Below, in pieces: positions 34,478 through 43,659 of a stretch of DNA of 64,000 nucleotides. The stretch is taken from the NCBI RefSeq assembly GCF_019720915.1, contig NZ_JAHKSI010000004.1, forward strand, positions 124,001 through 188,000, read 5' to 3'. The position numbers were made by a program, and so were the translations under genes. Source of the stretch: Alkalihalobacillus sp. TS-13. GTDB lineage: Bacteria > Bacillota > Bacilli > Bacillales > Fictibacillaceae. The notes below the pieces were generated by a model. The model was not told the DNA's origin. It ran no database searches and worked only from the letters and a program-made list of their open reading frames with translations. The first letter of the stretch is position 1. Each line of letters starts with the position of its first letter.

Positions 34478-35365
34478 ATGGATAAAAGAGTTCAGTTTGA
34501 TTTTGTAATCGAATTTACCAATGGCGGTGGGATTCAAGGACAGGAATTCCGTCTGGACATTACTGGAGATAATATTTCTGATCAAGAGTTAGCTAATTAT
34601 ATCGTACAGGATATGAGATTACTTATGGTTGGTAAAGTTAGAATTCTTAACAAAAAAATTATTATTGAAAAACACAAACGTAGACCCCTTAACGAAAAAC
34701 CTGAGAAGGAAACATTTATTGATTTAAGCCATACAATTGAACATGGACTGGTCACTTACAAAGGATTACCTGCTCCTATTATTTGTGATTATTTAAGTAG
34801 AGAGGAATCACGAGATCTATATGAAGAAGGAACTGAGTTCCAGATTGGCAAAGTTGAAATGGTTGGTAACACAGGAACCTATTTGGATTGTCCCTTTCAT
34901 AGATATAGCCAAGGCAAAGATCTATCAGAAATGAATCTAGTAAATTTTGTTGATTTAGAAGGGATCGTTATTCGTGTTAACCATAAAGAAACACTTGCTA
35001 TAGATGCTGACTTTTTTAGAGAAAAAGAAATAAGAGGAAGAGCCGTACTTGTGAACACGGGTTGGGATCAATATTGGAATAGTGAAATGTATTTTGAAAA
35101 CCATCCGTACCTCACCCGAGATGCTGCACAATATCTAATAGATTGTAGAGTAAAACTAGTAGGTATTGATTCTATGAATATTGATAAAACACAAGGAAAA
35201 TCAAGGCCAGTTCATTCGCTACTACTTCAAGAAGAAATTCCGATTGTAGAGCATTTATGTTGCCTTGATCAACTTCCAGATGAAGGATTTACCTTTACAG
35301 CCATTCCACCAAAGTTTAAAGGGGTTGGCACCTTTCCGGTTAGAGCAATGGCAAAGATCTTATAA
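34478..35365 (+). CDS. Cyclase-family (kynurenine formamidase-like) protein with extra N-terminal domain
   Basis: Start at 34478 chosen by AAAGGAGG upstream (295 residues). Residues 80-295 form a KynB/cyclase fold: FIDLSHTIEHGLVTYKGLPA, then GNTGTYLDCPFHRYSQGKDL, IDADFFREKEIRGRAVLVNT with GWDQYW, GIDSMNIDKT and FKGVGTFPVRAMA. The metal motif HxGTHxDxPxH reads N131-x-G-T-Y135-x-D137-x-P-x-H141, so two usual metal-ligand His are Asn and Tyr, as in one cyclase subfamily. Residues 1-75 (FDFVIEFTNGGGIQGQEFRL) form a separate small alpha/beta domain not seen in formamidases. The substrate is unknown. Confidence 0.85.
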   Translation: MDKRVQFDFVIEFTNGGGIQGQEFRLDITGDNISDQELANYIVQDMRLLMVGKVRILNKKIIIEKHKRRPLNEKPEKETFIDLSHTIEHGLVTYKGLPAPIICDYLSREESRDLYEEGTEFQIGKVEMVGNTGTYLDCPFHRYSQGKDLSEMNLVNFVDLEGIVIRVNHKETLAIDADFFREKEIRGRAVLVNTGWDQYWNSEMYFENHPYLTRDAAQYLIDCRVKLVGIDSMNIDKTQGKSRPVHSLLLQEEIPIVEHLCCLDQLPDEGFTFTAIPPKFKGVGTFPVRAMAKIL

Positions 35366-35380
35366 ATTTTTTTAGTAAAT

Positions 35381-35421
35381 AGGGAGAAAACAAAAACGAT
35401 CTAATCGCATTTTTTCTCCCT
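35381..35421 (+). terminator. Terminator after cyclase gene
   Basis: AGGGAGAAAA pairs with TTTTCTCCCT and is followed by TTATCTTTTTTT, 16 bp after the stop codon. Confidence 0.75.
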
Positions 35422-35516
35422 TTATCTTTTTTTACAATCGTGTCCTTTAGTTTAAGTTAAGCGAATGGGCAATTAAACCAAGAATTATTAAGTTACCTAG
35501 GGGAGCATATCATCAT

Positions 35517-35681
35517 ATGAGTACGCCAAAATTTTTATCTTTTCCCGATGTTGATTCCATTATAGCCCCCCTTTCGTATTATAAGATCATATATCCAGTA
35601 CCTAGGTTGGCAGGGATTCCAGTACATATCAAAGAGCAAAATACTAGTCTACCAAAAACAGCTATTATTTTCGTGGATTGA
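35517..35681 (+). CDS. Hypothetical 54-residue ORF
   Basis: Open frame MSTPKFLSFPDVDSIIAPLS...IPVHIKEQ with GGGGAGC about 16 bases upstream. The composition is protein-like (upstream in-frame reading adds LPRGAYHH). It may be the end of a larger lost protein. No recognised family. Confidence 0.3.
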   Translation: MSTPKFLSFPDVDSIIAPLSYYKIIYPVPRLAGIPVHIKEQNTSLPKTAIIFVD

Positions 35682-35877
35682 CTCTGAGGATCGTTCCACA
35701 TGGATCCGAAATCCAGTAACCCTCTGAATTTTTATGAACCTCCACTTCGTCTCTTCTATTAATGTGACTCTCCTGCAAATATTTTTCTACCGTTTTTACA
35801 TTTTCCGTTTGAATCTCCAGCCATACATCTTGTTGTGAATAATTGTCCATACAGTCCAACCGTTGATTTTCATCCAA
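35665..35877 (-). pseudogene. VOC/glyoxalase-like C-terminal half
   Basis: Reads DVWLEIQTENVKTVEKYLQE...EVEVHKNSEGYWISDPCGTI with LRVNPRK. This is the last beta-alpha-beta-beta-beta module of a VOC-superfamily protein (E-x-x-x-F/Y-W-I-x-DP-x-G-x-x-x-x-V). At 70 residues it is about half the usual length, with no ribosome site, so a remnant. It lies 12 bp after the esterase copy 2 stop. Confidence 0.6.
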
Positions 35878-35888
35878 ACCCGTAGTCC

Positions 35889-37115
35889 TTATTCAGGAAA
35901 CACTTCCAAAGCAATGAACTGCGTGACTTGGGAATCATTGAAATTGTTATCCGATACGAGGACAAGACTATCATGACCGTTCTTTAACCTTTTACCCCAG
36001 GACATGCCTTCGATATTATCCAAATTAGATAATCCGAGTTCATTCATATTAAGTACAAGTTGTTTGCGAACGGGTACAAAATCACGGTTTTTAATTGTAT
36101 CCATATCCTTTATATCCGTTGCGTTTTCAGTATTGATTTTGTATATACGAATGTAATTCTTGAAACTTCCATCTACTGATTGGACCCCGGACCGTTCCAG
36201 TATCAAAAATTCATGATCATTAATCGAGAGGATATCGGTTACCCCATTGTCCGCATGCTTTCCGGGTCCTGGTTCTGCAGGGATTGGATCAATGTTATAA
36301 GCATATTGTGCCTTTACATTGCCATCACGGTCGTACCGGGTGATTCGTGAAACTGCTCCTGTATCCACAGTTGGAACGCTACCGTCCTGAAACAAAGGAC
36401 CTTCCATTACAGTCCAGTAGGAAAGTCCGTCTGGAGAAAAGGTGCTCCCCTCGAGTGAAAGGTTGTTCCGGAACCCTTTTGCCGATTGCTTATCCATTTT
36501 TACATTTTCGGATATCGGCAATCCCGATTGATAAGTCCCGTTTAAAGTAGCGTGACGAATCAGAGGATTCATGTCCAGTGAACGATCTCCCTCACTTGTA
36601 TACCAGACCCCCCCGTTTCTCGTGTCATACCTGATTGATTCGAAATCCGGTACATCTCCTTCCATATCTGGATTGTATTGTTCCTTACTTGGATACAATG
36701 TGCCATCCGGTTGTTTTAAGAACGTCACATCAGTAAACCTTACTGACTTGAATCCTCTTTCATTATATCTCAGCTTTCCAGTATAGTAACGAGCAGGGTT
36801 AATCATGGACCTGTCATCACTGATGATGTACCATTGATGTTTGCGAGGATCATATGACAGCCCGGAGAATCCACCCAGGCTCGTCCGTCTAAATTTCGCA
36901 TTGTTTGGAACAATCTTAGAGCCTATCAATTTCAAATGATCGACGGAATGGACAGGAGGCCTGTCCTCCTTATTCACCATCCATTCCTGATGTTGATTGG
37001 CTTCTTCTTCGCTTTTGGGTTGATTTCTGTTTTCATCCGCTAGTACCGACTGAAACGAATACACAAGTAAAAGAACCGCAATTATACTGATTGATAACCA
37101 TCTTACACTCCTCAT
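35889..37115 (-). CDS. Secreted esterase-like activity of phytase family protein, copy 2
   Basis: 408 residues and the same signal peptide as copy 1. It differs in the region after the signal (an extra QEWMVNKED segment) and at scattered positions (FRRTSLGGF, SVPTVDTGAV, NIDPIPAEPG). All conserved blocks of the family are kept, including DNIEGMSWGK and DNNFND. Being intact, both copies could be exported and active. Upstream DNA is shared with copy 1, so regulation is probably the same. Confidence 0.9.
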   Translation of the reverse strand: MRSVRWLSISIIAVLLLVYSFQSVLADENRNQPKSEEEANQHQEWMVNKEDRPPVHSVDHLKLIGSKIVPNNAKFRRTSLGGFSGLSYDPRKHQWYIISDDRSMINPARYYTGKLRYNERGFKSVRFTDVTFLKQPDGTLYPSKEQYNPDMEGDVPDFESIRYDTRNGGVWYTSEGDRSLDMNPLIRHATLNGTYQSGLPISENVKMDKQSAKGFRNNLSLEGSTFSPDGLSYWTVMEGPLFQDGSVPTVDTGAVSRITRYDRDGNVKAQYAYNIDPIPAEPGPGKHADNGVTDILSINDHEFLILERSGVQSVDGSFKNYIRIYKINTENATDIKDMDTIKNRDFVPVRKQLVLNMNELGLSNLDNIEGMSWGKRLKNGHDSLVLVSDNNFNDSQVTQFIALEVFPE

Positions 37116-37238
37116 ATATTCTCCTCTCCTCTGCTAAAATCGCTATTATCACATCCAGATTATATGGAATGGAACTCACCTGTTCAACGGTCTTTCGATC
37201 CTTTTTACAATTAACATAGAAACTTCTTTTCCTCTCAA
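35889..37238 (-). repeat. Duplicated unit: esterase-like gene plus upstream region (copy 2)
   Basis: Counterpart of 16942-18275, 19 kb away in the same orientation. Upstream 37116-37235 is practically identical to 18157-18276. Confidence 0.85.
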
Positions 37239-37396
37239 TAATTATATCTATCAAAAAAACCAGGGAAGAGCTCCCCGGTCAATGCATTGACGACTTCTTA
37301 TTTGATACCCTTCTAATCTCTAATTTAGCGTTTTAAATGGTTTCCACATCATCTAAAACAAAAAAGGAAGCCATAGGTGTAAAATCGTGTAATCCT

Positions 37397-37579
37397 TCAC
37401 TTTCTTTTAATACTTATAATAAGGGAAACCAAAAGAAATAACGTCAAGCCAATGGTAATCCATACCATCCCCTCATTCCCCTTAAAAAATGCATCATATA
37501 CCATATAAACATAAAGCAGCAGCGTTAAGGAAATAAAAAACCACTTTAATACTTTTACAAATAATCCTCTTCCTTTCAT
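37397..37579 (-). CDS. Small two-helix membrane protein
   Basis: 60 residues: VLKWFFISLTLLLYVYMVYD and GMVWITIGLTLFLLVSLIIS with charged ends (MKGRG, KRK). The ribosome site is weak (TTGGAAA before ATG). Composition strongly supports a membrane protein, but there is no named family. Confidence 0.5.
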   Translation of the reverse strand: MKGRGLFVKVLKWFFISLTLLLYVYMVYDAFFKGNEGMVWITIGLTLFLLVSLIISIKRK

Positions 37580-37635
37580 TTTCCAAGCAGCTAGAAAAGT
37601 TTCATAGTTTTAAAGGGTCTTAAAGAAAGAGAGAG

Positions 37636-38400
37636 TTAAAGGAAAGTTCGGAAGCTTCGCTCCCATTAGATTCTATACCGGGAACAGCTCAAGTAGACTT
37701 CGGAGAAGCGCCATTCAAATATGGTTCGGAGATTATTAACCTTCCTTACTTGGTGATGTCCTTTCCATACAGTAACGCTTTTAATTTTCAGGTATTCCAT
37801 TCTGAAAATACAGAATGCTTACTGGATGGACTAAAAAGAATGTTTCACCATATGGGGGGCGTACCAAAGACGATTCGATTTAATAACCTTTCTCCAGCTG
37901 TAAAGAAAATCCGTTCAAAAGGCGAACGAGAATTAACAGATGCGTTTCAGCGATTTACCCTTCATTTCGGATTTTCTTATGAGTTCTGCAATCCTGGCAA
38001 AGGAAATGAAAAAGAACATGTAGATGCGATGGTTAAATATGTACAATTTCCTTTTACCCGAGTGTACGATAGCACATCTCGATCAGTTTAATGAAACATT
38101 ATGGGAATTGGCAGAACAAGACAGGGATCGGATTCACTATGAAAAGAAACAACTACAATCCGAGCTATATAAATAAGACCAGAATGAGTGGCTTATGCTT
38201 CCTGAGAAAGAATTTGAATGTGCTGCTTATCAAACGGTAAAAGCTGATAAATCAGGAATTGTATCAATTGAAAAGAAACTCTATTCCACCTCTCCGAGGT
38301 TTGCCAAAGAAGAAGTGATCGGAAAGCATCCCAGGATCCTTAGCGGAAATGATATTTTAGCCTATCATGGACCTTAGTGGACATCAACAGCTTATTTTTA
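37636..38400 (+). mobile_element. IS21-family IstA remnant
   Basis: Reads GTAQVDFGEAPFKYG, LVMSFPYSNAFNFQVFHSEN, LDGLKRMFHHMGGVPKTIRF with N, HFGFSYEFCNPGKGNEKEHV (the DDE integrase core of IstA with Asp, N-x-x-S and the GNEKGxVE motif), then in shifted frames NETLWELAEQDRDRIHYEKK and LMLPEKEFECAAYQTVKADK, SGIVSIEKKLYSTSPRF. Truncated at both ends and frameshifted. IstB was not found. Confidence 0.85.
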
Positions 38401-38520
38401 AAGGTTTAATGTCCGCTATTGTCTATTATAGGACATAGAAAATTGCTTTTCTTTGGACGTGAGCGCGTTATTGCACACAACAATCCGGAACAACAGAATT
38501 TATCCCCCGGGGATTGTCAT

Positions 38521-39387
38521 TTAAACATTTTCATCAAAATATGTTCCCCAATCTGGCTGTGTACCATCAATATCCGTGAATCCATATTCTTTGGCCAGAC
38601 CCCATGAACTTAACACTTGTCCTGTTTTTTGGAATACATTTTTATCACTTGCTAAAGCGGCGATCCCTTTACCAATATAAAAAGGCGTCTCAGACGCAAT
38701 AAAATACGGCTCAATTTTAGTCCCTTCCTGCCAGTTATTTTCTGTTACCCCGAAATGCTGAAGCATAGCTTCTGATCGAAGAAATCCCGGTGTGACAGCA
38801 ACGGAGGTAATGTGATACTTTTTTAAATCGTGTGCCATGGCTTCTGCCAAATGAATGACTGATATTTTTGCAAGACTATAAAAGAGGTTACCTCTGTAGT
38901 TATAATTCACGCCGTCTGTAATTTCTACAACCAGTCCTTGTCCACGGTTTACCATCAATGGAACACCATAGTGACTTGTGATGATATGTGAGTGGATCGC
39001 TTGTTTTTGCATTTTTAATCCGTCATCTAGGCTATGTTCCCAGAAAGTTTGATCCCAATTGGTTAATGGATCTCCTCCCCAAACATCATTGATCAGAATA
39101 TCAAGTTGTCCGTTTTGTTCTTTACTAATCTTCTCAAAAAGTGCTTTGACCTCCCTTTCGACAGTGTGGTCCACTTTAACCGGTATTCCTTTTCCGCCTT
39201 GTTGTGTCACCAGTTCTGCTGTTTCTTCAATCGTTTCGGGTCTTCCCATAGGGGAAGGGTTTCCCCTTACGCTTCGACCAGTAACATATACAGTGGCACC
39301 GACTTGACCGAGCATGGCAGCAATTGCACGACCGGCGCCACGGGTAGCACCAGCTACAACGGCAATTTTGTTTTCTAACAGATTCAT
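38521..39387 (-). CDS. Short-chain dehydrogenase/reductase
   Basis: Start at 39387 (MNLLENK; AAGGAG 11 bases upstream), 288 residues. Rossmann loop VVAGATRGAGRAIA near the N-terminus, DILINDVWGGDP (NNAG-like position) and catalytic YSLAK within NLFYSLAKISVIHLAEAM, then VAVTPGFLRSEAM. An NAD(P)-dependent oxidoreductase of an extended subgroup seen in Bacillales. Divergent from a WYL regulator 113 bp away, which probably controls it. Confidence 0.92.
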   Translation of the reverse strand: MNLLENKIAVVAGATRGAGRAIAAMLGQVGATVYVTGRSVRGNPSPMGRPETIEETAELVTQQGGKGIPVKVDHTVEREVKALFEKISKEQNGQLDILINDVWGGDPLTNWDQTFWEHSLDDGLKMQKQAIHSHIITSHYGVPLMVNRGQGLVVEITDGVNYNYRGNLFYSLAKISVIHLAEAMAHDLKKYHITSVAVTPGFLRSEAMLQHFGVTENNWQEGTKIEPYFIASETPFYIGKGIAALASDKNVFQKTGQVLSSWGLAKEYGFTDIDGTQPDWGTYFDENV

Positions 39388-39500
39388 GTACGTTCCATCT
39401 CCTTCCCTTACATTAAATAAGAGTATATAATAAAAACACGACACCTTCTGTCATGTTAAATGAAAAAAGAAATATATTTGCTCAATAAAGGATGGATACT

Positions 39501-40463
39501 ATGAGAGCGGATAGATTGATGAACATTATGATTTTACTACAGAACCGAGGGAAAATGACGTCTAAGGAATTGGCAAATGAATTAGAGGTTTCAGACAGAA
39601 CCATCCTTAGAGACATGGATGCTTTAAGTACTTCAGGGGTACCCATTGTTTCTGAAAGAGGAAAAGAGGGGGGCTGGCGCCTATTAGACAATTTTCGGAG
39701 TAAACTAAGTGGATTAACAATCGAGGACATGAAATCCCTTTTTCTTTTCCCTTCAGAGGAATTGCTTAATGATTTAGGACTGAACACCCAATCACTAGAT
39801 ACCAGGCAAAAGTTACTTGCATCCATCCCAGTAAATTATCGAGCCGAAGCACAAGCGATGTGGGAAAGGATTTATATAGATACAAGTACATGGCGACAAT
39901 CCAAAGAAAAAGTGAACGACCTCAAAATAATTCAACATGCTGTTTGGGAGAATAAAAAGCTAAAGATTCACTATGAACAGGCTGACGGACGACAAAAGGA
40001 ACGGTTGATTGAACCGTTGGGCTTAGTAGCAAAGGGAGACAAGTGGTATCTTGTTGCATTAAGAGATGGAGAACTTCGTAATTACAGAGTATCACGAGTA
40101 CATTCTGCAAAAGTTCAAAATGAAACATTTAAAAGACCCATTGATTTCAATTTAGCAACATACTGGGGGCAATCAAAAGTAGAGTTTATACAAAAATTAC
40201 CGAAATATGAAGTGCAAGTAGAAATAGACCCAGCAATTATTAAGAGAATTAATTTTACAAGTAAATTCGTTCAAGTCTTAAAAACGGAAAGTCCAAACGA
40301 AAACAAATGGATACCTGCAACTTTAAGTTTCAATGATAAGCAAGAAGCTATAGAGTACATATTGGGATTTGCAAATAAAATCAAGGTTGTCTCACCTAAA
40401 GATCTTCCAGATAAAGTCGTGTCATCGGCCAAGTCAGTTATTAATTTTTACGAGGATGCATAA
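39501..40463 (+). CDS. HTH-WYL transcriptional regulator (YafY type)
   Basis: Start at 39501 (AAAGGA 8 bases upstream); 320 residues. N-terminal HTH_11 (RADRLMNIMILLQNRGKMTS, ELEVSDRTILRDMDALSTSG, VPIVSERGKEGGWRL), then a WYL domain at about 130-215 (EPLGLVAKGDKWYLVALRDG, NYRVSRVHSAKV) and a WCX-like C-terminal extension. The WYL domain senses ligands in this class. Divergent from the SDR gene. Confidence 0.92.
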   Translation: MRADRLMNIMILLQNRGKMTSKELANELEVSDRTILRDMDALSTSGVPIVSERGKEGGWRLLDNFRSKLSGLTIEDMKSLFLFPSEELLNDLGLNTQSLDTRQKLLASIPVNYRAEAQAMWERIYIDTSTWRQSKEKVNDLKIIQHAVWENKKLKIHYEQADGRQKERLIEPLGLVAKGDKWYLVALRDGELRNYRVSRVHSAKVQNETFKRPIDFNLATYWGQSKVEFIQKLPKYEVQVEIDPAIIKRINFTSKFVQVLKTESPNENKWIPATLSFNDKQEAIEYILGFANKIKVVSPKDLPDKVVSSAKSVINFYEDA

Positions 40464-40539
40464 CTTCTAAAGATAAAACGGGGATGGATGAAATATCCAT
40501 CCAAGACTGCATATTTTACATGTATCTTGGAGTTACCCC

Positions 40540-41600
40540 GATATATGGATGATTCATTCTGAGGTTAATAGTTTCCTATACCAGAGCGATCAGGGATTCC
40601 AATACCTCTAAAGGAATTCTACTTATCATTTTTTCATAGGTTTCTTATTTTTGAATAGGGGTATATATAGACCGTTTGTCTATACTTTATGTCAGTGATG
40701 AGTACCGTTTCCGTTCTCGAGCCTCTTCTTTTTGGATCCCATTTTTAGCACTAAAATGATGAAATGATTTCTTTCCGATTGATACTTTCCTTACCCTTTT
40801 CGAGGAAACGATCGATCAGATATGGAAGGGAAGAAATGATTGGTGGATCATCTAAACGAGGTGAACGGAGATTCATTTTTTGAAATGGGACAGGGGAATA
40901 CGGTTCAATAATGATTGGTTCTTTCAGCCCGGCTTGTAATGATTTGTAGGAAAAGAGTATATCAATACCTTGCATCTTCTTGGACACAGATGTAGCCATC
41001 AGATAATAGGCGCCTGGTTTAACACCGGTAAAACGAAAATCTCCTAAAGAAGAAAGCATAGTTCCGTATAATGGAAATCCTTCAAAGATCGGTTTGGCAA
41101 ATAATCCAACAAAAATAAAACCACTAAAAGGAACATCAGCCTGGACAGTCCCTTGTATCTTGCCACCTTCACTTGCCTTAGCTAAAGATGTCGTGTGCGT
41201 TGACATGGATTTGGACAATGTCCAATCTTGTAGCATAGATAAATAGTTGTTGACTTCCTTTTTTGAGTTTCGAAATTGTGACGGTGTTACCCCTACCCGT
41301 TCTGTAAATCGTGTTGTAAATGTGCCCAAACTCTCCTGACCGATTTCCAGTCCGATATCCCGGACACTTAAATCTGTACATAACAGCAGGTCTTTTGCCT
41401 TTTGCAGCCGGATGGCCGAAATATAATATTGAGGTGCAAGACCCATTCTCTCTTTAAAAATACGGGTGAAATGGAATTTACTATAGGCTGCATGCCTGGC
41501 TAATTCGGACACCGAAAGCGGTTCGTGGAGATATTGATGAATATACTTGATCACTTCGTCTACTTCTGGATACTTTTTAGGCATCATGTACACCTTCCTA
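40540..41600 (-). repeat. Segmental duplication, copy 2
   Basis: Second copy of the AraC gene plus 210 bp of 3' flank (see 31070-32110). A small palindrome, GGATGGAT/ATCCATCC at 40482-40502, lies just outside the shared block. Confidence 0.85.
40751..41587 (-). CDS. AraC-family regulator, duplicated copy 2 (intact)
   Basis: Start at 41587 (ATGATGCC; GGAAGG 5 bases upstream); 278 residues. DNA-binding AraC domain at the N-terminus (LSVSELARHAAYSKFHFTRI, LSVRDIGLEIGQESLGTFTT, PSQFRNSKKEVN). The C-terminal 150 residues (GGKIQGTVQADVPFSGFIFV, LGDFRFTGVKPGAYYLMATS) look like a carboxypeptidase-regulatory/transthyretin-like beta domain, an unusual partner for an AraC HTH. Probably the parent or better-preserved copy. 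Confidence 0.88.
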   Translation of the reverse strand: MMPKKYPEVDEVIKYIHQYLHEPLSVSELARHAAYSKFHFTRIFKERMGLAPQYYISAIRLQKAKDLLLCTDLSVRDIGLEIGQESLGTFTTRFTERVGVTPSQFRNSKKEVNNYLSMLQDWTLSKSMSTHTTSLAKASEGGKIQGTVQADVPFSGFIFVGLFAKPIFEGFPLYGTMLSSLGDFRFTGVKPGAYYLMATSVSKKMQGIDILFSYKSLQAGLKEPIIIEPYSPVPFQKMNLRSPRLDDPPIISSLPYLIDRFLEKGKESINRKEIISSF

Positions 41601-41896
41601 TTGTTCTGCTTTTCTTAAAGTGACTCGCTTGGAGATACTATGCAAGGGTTAGGAGTTACACCCGATAATTTGGTCCATTTCTCGAAATGGATAGCCTCTG
41701 GTAATTGAGATGTAAATACTTCTTTTAAAATATTGGGATACTAAATTCACTTTCAGACCCATTTAAGTAGCGAGTTCCTCCCTCCTTTACTTTCGAATTG
41801 CTTATGAGATACACTAAACAGTATAAATTGGCTATATTCAGAAAAATTGAATAAAAAACGCCGATTTTTGAATAAAATTGTCAGGGTGATCAAATT
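41601..41896. other. Spacer between two AraC genes, nothing recognised
   Basis: AT-rich divergent intergenic region. It carries the promoters of both AraC genes presumably, but I see no clear operator. Confidence 0.4.
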
Positions 41897-42775
41897 GTGA
41901 ATACGAAAAAGTCTAATGATTTACCGTTTGCTCAAGTACCACCTGCGTTAATGCACCATACTCATAATGGTGATGGAATATTGTTTACTGAATGGAGAAA
42001 TGTACCTCCCCAAGAAGTTCATGTATCCAACCTTAAGAATCACGAAATCAACATTAATTTGACACCAAACCCCGTTAATATGTGGGAGAAAGTTGATGGA
42101 AAAAGTACCAAAGGGCAATTAGCCTTTGGCGATATCATTATCTTGTCTGCTGGGGAAAGTAGCCTTTGGCGATGGGACACCGACTTAAGTTTTTACAGGA
42201 TTGAATTACCTCCAGATCTTCTGGGGGATGTTGGAAATAAATCTGAAATGGCATTCAACGGTCCGATAGAGCTTCATCATATTTTACAGACACATGACCC
42301 GAAGCTCTTTCAGTTAACACAATGGCTGATGGAGGATATCAAACAGGGAGGAATAGGGGGCAAACTTTATGAAGAGTCATTAAGTAATCTTTTAGCACTA
42401 CATGTACTAAAACGTTATACTTCTACAAAATTCGACCCGTATAAGCCAAAGAATCTCTCCGATCGTGAAATCAACACAGCTATCCAATATATACATGATC
42501 GGATAAATCAAAATATTTCTTTAACTGAGTTGGCCAGAGAAGTTAATGTCAGTCCTGCTCATCTAATACGTTTATTTAAAAAAGCAACAGGCTTTCCCCC
42601 CCATCAATACGTCATTCAATTAAGAGTCAATCGTGCAAAGACACTGCTTTTGACAAAAAAGGTGTCAATCAGCGAGGTTGCTGCTGAAGTTGGCTTTGCT
42701 GATCAAAGTCACTTTCACCGGCACTTTAAACGTCTTGTCGGATGTACACCAAGAGAATACCTGAAGATGGCCTGA
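41897..42775 (+). CDS. AraC-family regulator
   Basis: GTG start with AGGGTGA about 8 bases upstream; 292 residues. N-terminal about 170 residues form a ligand-binding cupin-like region (LTPNPVNMWEKVDGKSTKGQ, FGDIIILSAGESSLWRWD). C-terminal AraC HTH pair (ISLTELAREVNVSPAHLIRL with FKKATGFPP, VSISEVAAEVGFADQSHFHR with HFKRLVGCTPREY). Intact. No obvious adjacent target on the same strand. Confidence 0.92.
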   Translation: MNTKKSNDLPFAQVPPALMHHTHNGDGILFTEWRNVPPQEVHVSNLKNHEININLTPNPVNMWEKVDGKSTKGQLAFGDIIILSAGESSLWRWDTDLSFYRIELPPDLLGDVGNKSEMAFNGPIELHHILQTHDPKLFQLTQWLMEDIKQGGIGGKLYEESLSNLLALHVLKRYTSTKFDPYKPKNLSDREINTAIQYIHDRINQNISLTELAREVNVSPAHLIRLFKKATGFPPHQYVIQLRVNRAKTLLLTKKVSISEVAAEVGFADQSHFHRHFKRLVGCTPREYLKMA

Positions 42776-42827
42776 ACAGAATAGACAGTCAAACTGTCAC
42801 TGTTCATTCGATCGAATTGAAACACAT

Positions 42828-43196
42828 CTAACGAAATGCTGCATCACTAGTTTGGGTGCTACTTAAGGGGGAGTTCTTGCTGGTGTCGAAAAGATTTTTA
42901 TCAATATTTTCGAAACTACAAAGTAGGTCAACTCCCCTTTGGATGTCAACCACTGTCTGAGTATATTGTCTAATATTAGTTATGGTCTCTATCATAAGAT
43001 TTAATATCTGTTCCTCAGATAAATCTTGTGGAGTACGACTTCGCATGGCAGGGGCAGTGATTAAAAGAGAAACGATACCTTTTAAAACTAAAGCTTCAGC
43101 TTCAGACAAAAATGTGGTTCGATTGCCTTGACCTGATGCATAAAAACAACCGCAGGGAAAGATCCATCTGTATTTGGTAAGACCTAAATAAGACAC
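42828..43196 (-). pseudogene. Probable TetR-type regulator, C-terminal fragment
   Basis: GQGNRTTFLSEAEALVLKGI, VSLLITAPAMRSR and EEQILNLMIETITNIRQYTQ are helical and resemble the ligand domain of TetR/AcrR proteins. The N-terminal HTH is absent and the first 25 residues look unrelated. No ribosome site. A tentative identification. Confidence 0.35.
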
Positions 43197-43659
43197 ATCT
43201 CTAATCGAATAACCATCCTTTTCAATGCACGAGGATTCCTAAAAATCTAAAGACAAAGAACGCTCATAATCAAACAACTTATACCACTCTCCTTAGGACT
43301 CCGGTATTTGAAGAGTTTATACGATAACTTTGCAGCTTTTTTAAACAGCAGCTCATGAAATTCTTCATTGAAAAGAAAAGGAAGGAGACTAGCTCCTTCC
43401 CACTTATACACACACTTGATCTATCAAACTGGTATACTATGCAGTTATAGATGATTAAGTGATCCAGTACCTCAATTCCTATCATATGACCGCATCCATC
43501 AGGTGTTTCTTCACTTGATATCTTCTGATGGTTGTATCCTGAGAAAGATGCTGCTGACAAAGAATAATCGCCGCACTGTTATTCAATATGCCACTTTGAA
43601 ATTTGCCCGTGGGTGTACAATGCTGGCATTAATTGGATTCTTCATGACAACAAAGAATA
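43197..43659. other. Non-coding stretch, nothing recognised
   Basis: Short frames exist on both strands, but none has a ribosome site or family motif. Confidence 0.4.
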
